A DNA stretch of 64,000 bases. Origin: Frigoribacterium sp. Leaf415. Its GTDB lineage: Bacteria > Actinomycetota > Actinomycetes > Actinomycetales > Microbacteriaceae. Below are positions 17,192-25,625 of the stretch, one piece after another (the stretch's first letter is position 1; each line of letters opens with the position of its first letter). The stretch covers positions 124,001 through 188,000 of the forward strand of contig NZ_LMQR01000001.1 in NCBI RefSeq assembly GCF_001424645.1, written 5' to 3'. The notes beneath the pieces are model-generated. The model was not told the origin of the DNA, made no database searches, and saw only the letters and a list, made by a program, of their open reading frames with translations. A program made the position numbers and the translations under genes.

Positions 17192-17875
17192 TCACGAGAA
17201 GTCCAGCCGTCGCAGCACGATCTCGCTGGCGATCTCGCGCAGCGCTCGACCGCTCGACCAGGCGTGGCCGCGGATGACGAGGAGGGCTTCGTCGACGCTG
17301 ACGCCGAGCTGGACCATGACCATGCCCGAGGCCTGGTGCACCTCACGGGGGAAGGTGGTCGGGAAGAGGCTGTCGTCCCCGGCCTCGAGCGCGTCGAGCG
17401 CCCGGGTGAGGACGCTCTTGCCGGCGATGCAGGCGAGCGTCGTGGCCTGGTCGACCTCGTCGTCGGTCAGGTCGCGGCGCTCGTCGCTGTAGAGGTCGAC
17501 GGCACCGAGGTCGAGGCGACCGTACGAGAGCGGGAAGGCGGCGACGCTCGCGACGCCGGCCTCGGTCAGGGCGGCGGCGGCGGCGGGCCACGCCTCCGGA
17601 GGGGCGGTGACCAGGTCTGGTTCGATCACCGGACGGTTCGTGCCGTGCGCCTGCCAGCAGGGCCCCTCGCCGAGGTCGAACTGGATCTCGTCCCGGCGCG
17701 CCGACACGGGGTCGCTCGAGCACACCGTGCCGGTGCCGAGGGGGCCGCCTAGCGTGGAGACCGCAGCGCCGGTCACGCCGAACGTCTCGCGGAACGGGCG
17801 GCACAGGTCGGTGCCCGGTGCGGTGGCACGAGCGAGTGAGGCGGCGGCCGTCCGGACGGCGCTCGCCTCAGCCAC
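17192..17875 (-). CDS. GAF and ANTAR domain-containing regulator, paralogue
   Basis: A 227-residue protein starting with GTG. The GAF-like sensor (about 5-150) has GEGPCWQAHGTNRPV and SVAAFPLSYGRLDLGAVDLY. The ANTAR domain is the last 55 residues (REVHQASGMVMVQLGVSVDEALLVIRGHAW and so on). The key Ala/Gly of ANTAR helix 1 is partly kept as QASGMVMVQLG. It shares the GEGPC motif with the downstream paralogue but is otherwise distinct. The two may sense different ligands and act on shared targets. The 303-base gap upstream holds the phosphate transporter promoter and no further gene. Confidence 0.88.
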   Translation of the reverse strand: MAEASAVRTAAASLARATAPGTDLCRPFRETFGVTGAAVSTLGGPLGTGTVCSSDPVSARRDEIQFDLGEGPCWQAHGTNRPVIEPDLVTAPPEAWPAAAAALTEAGVASVAAFPLSYGRLDLGAVDLYSDERRDLTDDEVDQATTLACIAGKSVLTRALDALEAGDDSLFPTTFPREVHQASGMVMVQLGVSVDEALLVIRGHAWSSGRALREIASEIVLRRLDFS

Positions 17876-18178
17876 GACTGATCCTCGGCACGTCGGACGC
17901 CGAGGGGCGAGGTGGAGACGGGTACACGGATTCCTCCACTAGGACCCTGAGGTCATCGCGACGACTCTAGTGGGTCGACGCCGGGGGAGGGGGGATGGTT
18001 GGGAGCCGTGACCGAGTCCCTGGCGGCCGGGTCCGATGCCCCCGGGGTGATTTGCATGGTGCGCAAGATTCCTTCGCCGTTCATCTTCGTCGTCGCCCGC
18101 GAGGCCTAGCGTCGCAGCGGGGCGATCGTGCCGCGGTCACCGGTCGGTGACCGGCGGTCGTCCCGGAGGGCGGTACCG

Positions 18179-19339
18179 ATGGACGTGTTCGTCACCGTGA
18201 TGCTGGTGATCGTGATCGCGCTGGTCTTCGACTTCACGAACGGTTTCCACGACACGGCCAACGCCATGGCGACCTCGGTCGCCACCGGCGCCCTGAAGCC
18301 TAAGGTCGCCGTCCTCATCTCGGCCGTCCTCAACCTGGTGGGCGCCTTCCTCTCGACCGAGGTCGCGAGCACCGTCTCGAACGGCATCATCCGCGAGGGA
18401 GACGGCGGGGTCCAGGTGACACCGGTCATGATCTTCGCGGGTCTCGTGGGTGCCGTCATCTGGAACCTCGCCACCTGGTACCTCGGGCTGCCCTCCAGCT
18501 CGTCGCACGCCCTCTTCGGCGGCCTCATCGGTGCGGCGGTGATCGGTGCCGGCGTGGGGGCCGTCGACTTCGGCGTGGTCCTGTCGAAGGTCGTGCTGCC
18601 GGCCCTGATCTCGCCCGTCGTGGCCGGCGTCGTGGCGCTCGTCGCCACGTACGCGGCCTACCGGGTCACCCGGCAGGCCACCCTGCGGGGGTCGACGGCA
18701 GGATTCCGGCACGGACAGACGGTCAGCGCCTCCCTGGTCTCGCTGGCGCACGGCACCAACGACGCCCAGAAGACCATGGGTGTCATCACGCTGACCTTGA
18801 TCGCCGCGGGCTACCAGGGAGCCGGCACCGCCCCGCCCCTCTGGGTGGTCCTCGCCTGCGGCCTCGCCATCGCACTCGGCACCTATCTCGGGGGCTGGCG
18901 CATCATGCGGACCGTGGGCAAGCGGATCACCGACGTCCAGGCTCCCCAGGGGTTCGCGGCCGAGACGAGCTCGGCCGCGACCGTCCTGATCTCGTCCCAC
19001 CTCGGGTTCGCCCTGTCGACGACCCAGGTGACGTCGGGGTCCATCGTCGGGGCAGGGCTGGGCAAGAAGCTCGCCACGGTGCACTGGGGCGTCGTGGGCA
19101 AGATCGCCTCGGCCTGGCTGGTGACCCTGCCGGCCGCCGCTCTGGTCGGAGGGGTCTCGGCCTGGCTCGCCAGTTCGAGCACGGCGGGCCTGGTGGTCGT
19201 CGCGGTGCTCGCCCTGGCCGGCGGACTCGCCTTCGCCCTCCTCGCCCGGCGGCATCCCGTGACCCACGAGACCGTCAACGACAGCGACGAGGCCCCGGCC
19301 GCCGAACGGGTCGGCGCGAGCCGCGGACGAGGGGAATGA
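18179..19339 (+). CDS. pit: Inorganic phosphate transporter, PiT family
   Basis: A 386-residue permease that imports metal-phosphate with protons. It carries both inverted PiT signatures: FDFTNGFHDTANAMATSVATG in the first helix and SLAHGTNDAQKTMGVITL midway. About ten helices are visible. ATG 18179 has CGGAGGG eight bases upstream. Its stop overlaps the next small membrane gene by 4 bases (ATGA). No PhoU-like partner is adjacent. The charged C-terminus (after RRHPVTHETVNDSDEAP) is cytoplasmic. Confidence 0.95.
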   Translation: MDVFVTVMLVIVIALVFDFTNGFHDTANAMATSVATGALKPKVAVLISAVLNLVGAFLSTEVASTVSNGIIREGDGGVQVTPVMIFAGLVGAVIWNLATWYLGLPSSSSHALFGGLIGAAVIGAGVGAVDFGVVLSKVVLPALISPVVAGVVALVATYAAYRVTRQATLRGSTAGFRHGQTVSASLVSLAHGTNDAQKTMGVITLTLIAAGYQGAGTAPPLWVVLACGLAIALGTYLGGWRIMRTVGKRITDVQAPQGFAAETSSAATVLISSHLGFALSTTQVTSGSIVGAGLGKKLATVHWGVVGKIASAWLVTLPAAALVGGVSAWLASSSTAGLVVVAVLALAGGLAFALLARRHPVTHETVNDSDEAPAAERVGASRGRGE

Positions 19340-19632
19340 CCATGTTCTTGGGAGTCGACTGGGGCGCCTTCGTGGTGGTGTTCGCGACCGCGCTCGCCGC
19401 GACCGCGGTCATCGTCACCTCGTTCGCGCTGGGCATCCGACTGTTCGCCGACGGCGCCGTCGAGTCCGGCGCCGGGGCCGGGGCCGGGGCCGGGCCCGGT
19501 GCCGTCGCCTCGAACACGCACCCGTCGCGGTCGAGACCGCTGACGGCCACGATCGCCGGAGGGTTGTGCTTCGCCGTGGGGACGGCGGCCGTGCTCTTCG
19601 GACTCTGGATGATCGTTCCCCAGTTCCACTGA
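19336..19632 (+). CDS. Small two-helix membrane protein coupled to pit
   Basis: A 98-residue protein with helices at about 8-35 and 68-92, separated by a loop with an (Ala-Gly) repeat (ESGAGAGAGAGPGAV). That loop is encoded by four copies of GGGGCC-type hexamers (about 19476-19503), so its length may vary. The ATG overlaps the pit stop (ATGACCATG); the second ATG at 19342 is an alternative. Its position suggests it helps or regulates the Pit permease. Similar short ORFs follow pit in other Actinobacteria, but no named family was recognised. Confidence 0.75.
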   Translation: MTMFLGVDWGAFVVVFATALAATAVIVTSFALGIRLFADGAVESGAGAGAGAGPGAVASNTHPSRSRPLTATIAGGLCFAVGTAAVLFGLWMIVPQFH

Positions 19633-19669
19633 CGGCCCGGACGGCGGGCTCGGCGAGTAGCGTGCGGGC

Positions 19670-19825
19670 ATGACCAACGACAACGGCATCCCCGACGGCT
19701 CGACCGACATCACCGAGGACGACAAGAAGTACACGGAAGACCTGGCCGACGGGTCGAAGCAGGGTCTCGTCGACGACTCCGAGGAGAGCGACGACAGCGA
19801 GGTCTCGGACGGCAAGGACAGCTAG
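19670..19825 (+). CDS. 51-residue highly acidic small protein
   Basis: Begins MTNDNGIPDGSTDITEDDKK and ends in a Ser/Asp/Glu run (DDSEESDDSEVSDGKDS). It has strong G/C third positions typical of the neighbourhood and no hydrophobic segment. The start is 37 bases after the previous stop; the ribosome site is poor (GTGCGGGC). Short acidic proteins of this kind are common in Microbacteriaceae. A GATGTCACGAC palindrome follows its stop by 18 bases, which supports it being a real transcription unit end. Confidence 0.7.
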   Translation: MTNDNGIPDGSTDITEDDKKYTEDLADGSKQGLVDDSEESDDSEVSDGKDS

Positions 19826-19842
19826 TCGCCCGGGCTCCGGCC

Positions 19843-19902
19843 CCGAGATGTCACGACATGCCGCTCACGAACGAACGTGAGCGGCATGTCGTGTCTTCTC
19901 GG
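19843..19902. repeat. GATGTCACGAC-type intergenic palindrome
   Basis: Arms CCGAGATGTCACGACATGCC with CGCTCAC, and a complement with two changes (CGTGTCTTC in place of CGTGACATC). The loop is short (GAACGAA). It lies between two + strand genes, 18 bases after the acidic small gene, and repeats the sequence of the elements at 7054 and 28511. Confidence 0.8.
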
Positions 19903-20065
19903 CGGGCTCGCCCTCGAGCCGCTCCCTCTCCGGCCACGGAAGTCAACCCCCTGAGTCGTTCTCACCATGTGCGGCCTCCGTCCCCCGGGAGGGGGACAGA
20001 GTGACAGGTCCGACCCCGATCGCGACCGTCACCCGGCCGATCGCCGACGATCCGAGAGGCACGAC

Positions 20066-21022
20066 ATGAGCGACGACAAGCGCTACGACGGAGACCCGTC
20101 CACCCCGGTCTTCGACCGCACCACCGAGGGGCAGCCGCAGCCCGGCGTCGCCTCGGGCCACGACCACCTGCGCCGCGACGACGCGGTGACCGACCTGGGC
20201 GACCAGGTCGGGGCGTACTCGGACATCACCGACCCCGACGCCACGGCCAGCGACTTCAGCGCGACGGCGGCCCCGGTCGTCGTCGAGCACCCGGCCCACG
20301 AGTCCACCGGCTCCGGCTCCGGCTCCGGCGCGGCCGACACCGCGAAGGCCAAGGCCGGCGCCGCGAAGGACGAGGCGGCAGGCGTCGCGGACGACGCGAA
20401 GTCCGCGGCGTCCGACGTCGCAGGCAGCGCCAAGGAGCAGGCCTCGAAGGTCGCCTCCGACGCCACCGGCCAGGCCAAGCAGCTCTTCGGCCAGGCGACC
20501 GGCGAGCTCAAGGAGCAGGCCGGCGCCCAGCAGGAGAAGGCCGCGGCCGGCCTCCGTCAGGTCGGCGAGCAGCTCGGCACGATGGCCGACAAAGCCGACA
20601 GCGGTGTCGCGGGCGAGCTCGTCCGCAACCTGTCCGGTCGCGCCCACGGCGTCGCCGGCTGGCTCGAAGGTCGCGACCCGGGCAGCCTGCTCGACGACGT
20701 GAAGTCGTACGCGGCCCGCAAGCCCGGCACCTTCATCGCCATCGCCGCGGTCTCGGGCCTGCTCGCCGGACGCGTCGTCAAGTCGCTGACGGCCGAGGCC
20801 AAGGACGAGCACGCCGCCACGGTCGAGAACGCAGGAGGCGCGACGAACCAGCCCGCGCCTCCTGCGTCGTCCACCACGCCGAGCCGTCTCGTCGCTGACG
20901 TCGGTCCCGTGGCCGGCGAGTACGACGTCGTCACCGAGGGCGACGTCCCCGGCTTCGGCACGGCGACGCCCGACACCAGCGTGCCCACCACCTGGCCCGG
21001 CACCTCGGGGACGCGCGCGTGA
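20066..21022 (+). CDS. LEA-like helical envelope/stress protein with one membrane segment
   Basis: A 318-residue protein. The N-terminal 85 residues are hydrophilic, then a Gly/Ser linker (TGSGSGSG), then about 90 residues of 11-mer-like Ala/Lys/Asp/Glu repeats (DTAKAKAGAAKDEAAG...SAKEQASKVASD) like LEA or apolipoprotein helices. A hydrophobic helix near 225-240 (FIAIAAVSGLLAG) follows KPGTF. The C-terminus is Pro/Thr-rich. ATG 20066 follows GAGAGGC. It is the first of three overlapping genes with a holin-X type and a DUF3618 protein, a common actinobacterial set. The codon region 20833-20863 holds an inverted AGGAGGCGC pair. Confidence 0.8.
   Translation: MSDDKRYDGDPSTPVFDRTTEGQPQPGVASGHDHLRRDDAVTDLGDQVGAYSDITDPDATASDFSATAAPVVVEHPAHESTGSGSGSGAADTAKAKAGAAKDEAAGVADDAKSAASDVAGSAKEQASKVASDATGQAKQLFGQATGELKEQAGAQQEKAAAGLRQVGEQLGTMADKADSGVAGELVRNLSGRAHGVAGWLEGRDPGSLLDDVKSYAARKPGTFIAIAAVSGLLAGRVVKSLTAEAKDEHAATVENAGGATNQPAPPASSTTPSRLVADVGPVAGEYDVVTEGDVPGFGTATPDTSVPTTWPGTSGTRA
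20833..20863. repeat. Inverted pair of AGGAGGCGC motifs inside a coding region
   Basis: GCAGGAGGCGCG and CGCGCCTCCTGC are separated by about 13 bases within the 3' part of the LEA-like gene, encoding NAGGATN...PAPPAS. The arms can pair perfectly. It is one of four such inverted pairs in the window. Confidence 0.7.
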
Positions 21023-21453
21023 GCGACCCGTTCCGCGAGCCCGTGTCGACGCCGCCCGCACCGGAGGAGAAGGCCGCGACGACGTCGCTCGGCGACCTGC
21101 TCACCGGAGTGACCGGCGACATCTCGACGCTGTTCCGCCAGGAGGTCGAGCTGGCCAAGGCCGAGCTGACCGAGTCGGCCAAGAAGGCCGGCAAGGGCGC
21201 TGGCATGTTCGGCGGGGCCGGGCTCACGGGCCTGTTCGCCCTGCTGTTCGTCTCGCTGGCGGCCATGTGGGGCCTCGGCTCGCTGATCGGCCTCGGCTGG
21301 TCGTCGCTGATCATCGCGGTCGTCTACGCGATCGTCGCCCTCGTGCTCTTCCTGCGCGGGCGGAAGGAACTGAAGAGCATCAAGGGGGCACCGAAGACGG
21401 TCGACTCCCTCAAGAAGATCCCCGAGACCGTGACGCCTGGAGGCACCGCATGA
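21019..21453 (+). CDS. Actinobacterial holin-X / phage-holin-3-superfamily membrane protein
   Basis: A 144-residue protein. The central amphipathic segment SLGDLLTGVTGDISTLFRQEVELAKAELTESAKKAGKGAGM is characteristic of the Phage_holin_3_6 family, followed by two helices (FGGAGLTGLFALLFVSLAAMW and LIIAVVYAIVALVLFL) and a basic tail. Despite the name these are chromosomal envelope proteins, not lysis genes. The GTG start overlaps the previous gene by 4 bases, and its stop overlaps the next ATG by 4 bases. Confidence 0.88.
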   Translation: MSDPFREPVSTPPAPEEKAATTSLGDLLTGVTGDISTLFRQEVELAKAELTESAKKAGKGAGMFGGAGLTGLFALLFVSLAAMWGLGSLIGLGWSSLIIAVVYAIVALVLFLRGRKELKSIKGAPKTVDSLKKIPETVTPGGTA

Positions 21454-22049
21454 GCACCACCGACCAGAACGGCAGCAGCCGCACGCCCGACGAGATCCGC
21501 GCCGAGATCGAGCGCACCCGCGCCGGCCTCAGCTACGACGTCGACGCGCTCGCCGACAAGGTGAACCCGTCGAGCATCGCCCACCGCCAGACCGAGAAGG
21601 TGAAGAGCCGCTTCTCGGGCGTCAAGGAGTCCGTCATGGGCGCGGCGCACGACGCCGCGTCGACCACCTCGGGTGCCGGCCACGACGCCGCGGGCAGCGT
21701 CTCGGACGCCTCGTCGGCGGCCGTGCGGAAGGCGAAGGGCAACCCGCTCGCGGTCGGCCTGATCGCCTTCGGTGCCGGCTGGCTCGTGTCGTCGCTGATC
21801 CCCGCAACGGACAAGGAGAAGGAGCTCGTCTCCGACGCCAAGGACGCGGCGGGCCCGGCGCTCGACTCGGTCAAGGGTGCGGCACAGGACGTGGCGTCGA
21901 ACCTGAAGGAACCGGCCCAGGAGGCGTTCGCGTCGGTCAAGGGCACGGCACAGGACGCCGCCTCGACCGTGAAGGACGACGCCTCGAGCGCCGCGGGCGA
22001 CGTGAAGGACAGTGCCCAGCAGTCGCAGGAGAACGTGCACGGGGCCTGA
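21450..22049 (+). CDS. DUF3618 domain-containing protein
   Basis: A 199-residue protein. The DUF3618 motif RTPDEIRAEIERTRAGLSYDVDALADKVNP is at residues 11-40. A membrane helix (VGLIAFGAGWLVSSLI) lies near 108-123. Both flanks are Ala/Lys/Asp/Ser-rich LEA-like helices (VKGAAQDVASNLKEPAQEAF). It is the third member of the operon with the LEA-like and holin-X proteins. The three probably form a membrane-associated stress complex; this is inferred from repeated co-occurrence. A strong terminator follows 30 bases later. Confidence 0.88.
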   Translation: MSTTDQNGSSRTPDEIRAEIERTRAGLSYDVDALADKVNPSSIAHRQTEKVKSRFSGVKESVMGAAHDAASTTSGAGHDAAGSVSDASSAAVRKAKGNPLAVGLIAFGAGWLVSSLIPATDKEKELVSDAKDAAGPALDSVKGAAQDVASNLKEPAQEAFASVKGTAQDAASTVKDDASSAAGDVKDSAQQSQENVHGA

Positions 22050-22079
22050 CCTCACCCCGCACGCGTCGACCCGGACGCA

Positions 22080-22117
22080 GGAAGGCCCGCCCCGACGAGA
22101 GTCGGGGCGGGCCTTCC
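22080..22117. terminator. Bidirectional hairpin terminator between convergent genes
   Basis: Arms GGAAGGCCCGCCCCGAC and the exact complement with a GAGA loop. It lies between the DUF3618 gene (+) and the Mn-catalase gene (-), and so can end both. Confidence 0.85.
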
Positions 22118-22133
22118 CGTGTGACGGGTCGGG

Positions 22134-23087
22134 TCAGCTCGCGGTGGGACCGTAGTACGACTCGATCTCCTGCAGCTCGAGGTCGGCCGTGGCCTGGATC
22201 AGCTCGAGCAGGTCGGTGTCGAGGCCGGGCGAGAACTCCTCGAGGCGCTCGGGGCTGATCGTCGACGGCACGCCCTGCGGGGCCTGCTCGGTGGCGGTCA
22301 GCTCGGTGCCGTCGTTCGAGGGCGACGGGCCGCGGAAGATCTTGCTCGCCTCGCTCTTGCCGTCGAGGTCGAAGCTGTACTGCTTGCTCTGCAGACCGAG
22401 GTCGAGCAGCTTCTTCACCTCGGGGAACTTCTCGGCGTTCGTCTTCGGGATCGGCAGCAGCTTGTTCCAGTTCACCCCGAGCGACTCGAGCGCCTTGGCG
22501 TAGGCGTTCTCGTGCGCCTGGTCGCGGACGATCAGGTACGCGAGGGTGCTGCGGGCGACCGCGTTGTCGGTCATCTCGTAGATGCGGCACTTCTGCAGAC
22601 GGCCGGTCGACTCGAGCATGACGTTGTAGAGCAGGTCGAGCGGCAGGTTGCCGGAGTTGTAGACGTAGCTGCCGCTCCAGGGGTTGCCGACCGAGTCGAC
22701 CGGCAGTGCGCCCTGGGCGCCGACGAGGTAGTGGTGGATGTTGACCGTGTCGAGGGCGATGTTCAGCGGGGTCGCTCCGCCGGCACCGGGGGTGTCGAGC
22801 GGGTCGGTCAGCTTGCCGGTGTACTCGGGGCTGCCGTCGAGCAGACGCGAGATGGTCGTGCCGATCAGCTCGACGTGGCTGATCTCCTCCGTGCCGACGC
22901 CCTGGATCAGGTCGCGGTAGGGCTTGGCCGACGGGCCCCGGAAGTTCATGGCCTGGAAGAGGTACTGCATCATGGTGCGCATCTCGCCGAACTGGCCGCC
23001 GAGCCCCTCTTGCAGTGCGTTGGCGGCAGCGGGGTCGGGCTCGCCGTCGGCGATCTCGTTGATCCAGGTCTGTGCGTGGAAGTACAT
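22134..23087 (-). CDS. Manganese catalase
   Basis: Splits hydrogen peroxide with a dinuclear Mn centre. At 317 residues it is near the family length. Ligand residues are visible as Glu35 (GEMRT), Glu68 and His71 (TEEISHVE), a later Glu in LQKCRIYEMTDN and the His in RDQAHENAY. ATG 23087 has GAGGAGGCTCC upstream, one of the best ribosome sites in the window. The C-terminus is more variable (SPGLDTDLLELIQATADLELQEI). Neighbouring stress-type genes (LEA-like, CsbD further on) fit a general stress role. Confidence 0.95.
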   Translation of the reverse strand: MYFHAQTWINEIADGEPDPAAANALQEGLGGQFGEMRTMMQYLFQAMNFRGPSAKPYRDLIQGVGTEEISHVELIGTTISRLLDGSPEYTGKLTDPLDTPGAGGATPLNIALDTVNIHHYLVGAQGALPVDSVGNPWSGSYVYNSGNLPLDLLYNVMLESTGRLQKCRIYEMTDNAVARSTLAYLIVRDQAHENAYAKALESLGVNWNKLLPIPKTNAEKFPEVKKLLDLGLQSKQYSFDLDGKSEASKIFRGPSPSNDGTELTATEQAPQGVPSTISPERLEEFSPGLDTDLLELIQATADLELQEIESYYGPTAS

Positions 23088-23261
23088 GGAGCCTCCTCGT
23101 GTGTTCCGGCGACGCGATGCCGTCGACCTCAGGCTGCGCCCTCTTCGGGGGGCACGGTCGCGGACCGGCCACCTTGCCAGATGACATGTACCCCTCTGTC
23201 TGCACCCGCGCCTCCTCGGCCGTGTCGGCCCTCGGCGCGCCCGACGCGTCAGGATGGTCGG

Positions 23262-24386
23262 ATGCCCTCGTCACCCCGCGCCCGTCTCGTGCGTCGATCG
23301 GCCGGTACGGCCACGACGTCCGACACCCCGCCCAGCCCGATGCAGCGCCCCGGCGCCTTCCGGTTCGGCCTGATCGCGACGCTCGGCGGCGGGCTCGGCG
23401 TCGGCATCATCGTCGCCCTGATGGCCCTGTCGACGATCCTCGTCTACATCGGCCTGGCGTTCTTCCTCGCACTCGCCTTCGAGCCGGTCGTCCGACGCCT
23501 CGCGCGCGCCGGCGCCCCGCGCTGGGTCGGCGTGATCGTCGCCGTCGTGCTGGTCGTCGGGATCGTCGTGGGCATCGTCGCGGCCGTGGTGCCCGCGCTG
23601 ATCGAGCAGATCGGGCACGTCGTGCAGACCGCGCCCGGCGCCCTGCAGGACCTGTCCCGCCAACCGTGGGTGCAGCAGGCCGTCGAGACCGTCGGGTTCG
23701 ACGTCGACGTCGACGACGCCGTGGGGGCCGTCACCTCGTACCTGCTCGACCCCGACCAGCTGCTCGCGCTCGGCGGCGGACTGCTCGCCGTCGGTCAGGG
23801 CATCACCAACGCCATCACCGCGGTGATCGTCGTCGCGATCCTCACCCTCTACTTCGCGATCACGCTGCCCCAGATGCTGCGCTCGCTCAGCCGCGCCGTG
23901 CCGCGCAGCCACCGCGAGAACGTCATGAGCATCTCGGACGAGATCTTCCTGTCGGTCGGCCGCTACGTCGCCGGGCAGGTGGCGCTCGCCGCGGTCAACG
24001 CCGTGTTCGTCTTCGTCGTGCTGACGATCGCCGGCGGGCCGGTGCCGGTGCTCTTCGCGACCCTCGCCTTCTTGGGCGCCCTGATCCCCGTGGTGGGCAC
24101 CGTCGTGGCCTACGCGATCATCATCGCCGCCACGATCACCGTCTCACCGGTCACCGCTATCGTCGTCGGCATCGTGCTGCTCGTCTACGCGCAGGTCGAG
24201 GCCTACGTGCTGACCCCGCGGGTGATGTCGAAGGCCGTGGCCGTGCCGGGCGCCCTCGTCATCGTGGCGGCGTTCGGCGGTGGGGCGCTGGGCGGCATCC
24301 TCGGCGCCCTCGTGGCGATCCCGATCGCGACGGCCGGGGTGGTCGTCTTCGAACGCGTCGTCGTGCCGCGACAGCAGCGGGTCTAG
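23262..24386 (+). CDS. AI-2E family (YdiK/PerM-type) transporter
   Basis: A 374-residue membrane protein with eight helices and the extramembrane domain between helices 3 and 4 (LIEQIGHVVQTAPGALQDL...). The late conserved segments TLAFLGALIPVVGTVVAYAI and YAQVEAYVLTPRVMSKAV are typical. Members export various small molecules or act as Na+/H+ antiporters; the substrate is not predictable. ATG 23262 is used; a Met 26 residues later (MQRPGAFRFG) is an alternative. It is divergent from the Mn-catalase. Confidence 0.9.
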   Translation: MPSSPRARLVRRSAGTATTSDTPPSPMQRPGAFRFGLIATLGGGLGVGIIVALMALSTILVYIGLAFFLALAFEPVVRRLARAGAPRWVGVIVAVVLVVGIVVGIVAAVVPALIEQIGHVVQTAPGALQDLSRQPWVQQAVETVGFDVDVDDAVGAVTSYLLDPDQLLALGGGLLAVGQGITNAITAVIVVAILTLYFAITLPQMLRSLSRAVPRSHRENVMSISDEIFLSVGRYVAGQVALAAVNAVFVFVVLTIAGGPVPVLFATLAFLGALIPVVGTVVAYAIIIAATITVSPVTAIVVGIVLLVYAQVEAYVLTPRVMSKAVAVPGALVIVAAFGGGALGGILGALVAIPIATAGVVVFERVVVPRQQRV

Positions 24387-24452
24387 GCAGCAGCGGGGTC
24401 CAGGCAGCCGCGGGTCTAGGCAGCCGCACGGCGCGGCGCTACCGTGGCCGGC

Positions 24453-25304
24453 ATGAGTGCCGAACGAGTCGACGTCGTCCTGTCCGACCGAACCACCCTG
24501 GCCGGGACGCGGTGGCCGGGCGACGGGCCGACGGTGGTGCTGCTGCACGCCGGGGTCGCCGACCGACGGAGCTGGACGGGCGTCGGCGACGCACTCGCGG
24601 CCGACGGTCTCGACCTCGTCGCCTACGACCGACGAGGGTTCGGTGAGAGCCCGGCCGCGCCCGAGGGCAGCCCGGCCACGCATCTCGGCGACCTCGTCGA
24701 GGTGCTCGAGCGGCTGGACGTCGAGCGGGCGTTCCTCGTCGGCAACTCGATGGGCGGTGCGCTCGCCCTCGACCTGGCCGTGACCGCACCCGAGCGCGTG
24801 GCGGGCGTCCTGCTGATCGGCGCAGCGGTCAGCGGCATGACGGACGACGACACGCCCTTCGACTGGACGCCCGACCCGGCGTCGGGTCCGCTGATGCAGG
24901 CCCTCGACGAGGCGTCCGGCATCGGCGACGTGGATGCGCAGGTGCGCCTGCTGGCCCACCTCTGGCTCGACGGTCCGGTGGCAGAGGCGGGTCGGGTCAC
25001 GGGTGCCCCGCACGACCTCTTCGAGCGGATGAACGCACGCATCCTCGAGGTCGCCGCACCGGACGGGGCCGGTGACGCCGGGCTCGACACCTGGAGTCGA
25101 CTCGACAGCGTGACGACGCCGGTCCTGGCGACCTGGGGCGCGCTCGACATCCCCGCCGACGAGCCGTTCTACGCCGAGACAGCCCGACGCCTCGGGCAGG
25201 GGCCGGGTCGGGTGTTGCCCGACGTCGCGCACCTGCCGGGGCTCGAGCGACCCGGTCTGGTGGCCGACCTCGTCCGCGAGGTGGTCGGAGCCCCCGGGAA
25301 CTGA
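24453..25304 (+). CDS. Alpha/beta hydrolase
   Basis: A 283-residue soluble hydrolase. The oxyanion region is VVLLHAGVADRRSW, the nucleophile elbow GNSMGG (Ser near 95), the catalytic Asp in WGALDIPAD and the catalytic His in DVAHLPGLERP. A helical cap lies between. This is like the 3-oxoadipate enol-lactonase/menH group, but the substrate is unknown. ATG 24453 is preferred to a GTG nine bases upstream. It follows the transporter gene by 66 bases. An AGGAGGCGC motif (reverse) starts four bases after its stop. Confidence 0.9.
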   Translation: MSAERVDVVLSDRTTLAGTRWPGDGPTVVLLHAGVADRRSWTGVGDALAADGLDLVAYDRRGFGESPAAPEGSPATHLGDLVEVLERLDVERAFLVGNSMGGALALDLAVTAPERVAGVLLIGAAVSGMTDDDTPFDWTPDPASGPLMQALDEASGIGDVDAQVRLLAHLWLDGPVAEAGRVTGAPHDLFERMNARILEVAAPDGAGDAGLDTWSRLDSVTTPVLATWGALDIPADEPFYAETARRLGQGPGRVLPDVAHLPGLERPGLVADLVREVVGAPGN

Positions 25305-25321
25305 GCCGCGCCTCCTGGTCC

Positions 25322-25564
25322 TCAGGCGACGGGGCCGCCCGGCACGCCAGGTGCCGATGGATCGACGGGGCCGGCCGGGCCGTCGTCGCCGGCGAGCAAC
25401 AGGTCGATGCGCAGCTCGCGCTCACGCGTGTAGACAGTCAACGCCCGGATCACCCAGAGCAGGGTGCGGATCAGGAGCACCGCCAGCGTGACGGCCAGGG
25501 CGAACACCACCACGAAGAAGACGGGGTAGAGGACACCGACGAGGGAGAAGCCGTTGGAGAACAT
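25322..25564 (-). CDS. Small single-helix membrane protein
   Basis: An 80-residue protein. One long hydrophobic stretch (VLYPVFFVVVFALAVTLAVL, residues 11-32, running into LIRTLLWVIRAL) precedes a charged region (YTRERELRIDLL) and a Pro/Gly tail. A GAGGG sits very close to the ATG. Convergent with the hydrolase gene. No family was recognised; such single-helix proteins are common in Actinobacteria. Confidence 0.65.
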   Translation of the reverse strand: MFSNGFSLVGVLYPVFFVVVFALAVTLAVLLIRTLLWVIRALTVYTRERELRIDLLLAGDDGPAGPVDPSAPGVPGGPVA

Positions 25565-25625
25565 CCCTCGACGCTAGGTCACGACCGAGACCCGAGGGCT
25601 CCACCTCGCGATGGAGCCCGGGGGC

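Noticed and set aside
17876..18178. Small gene or RNA upstream of pit
   Set aside because: No convincing frame or hairpin; probably only the pit promoter region.
21019..21453. Phage lysis (holin) gene as sign of a prophage
   Set aside because: Belongs to the chromosomal actinobacterial holin-X family and lies in a stress-type operon with no other phage genes.
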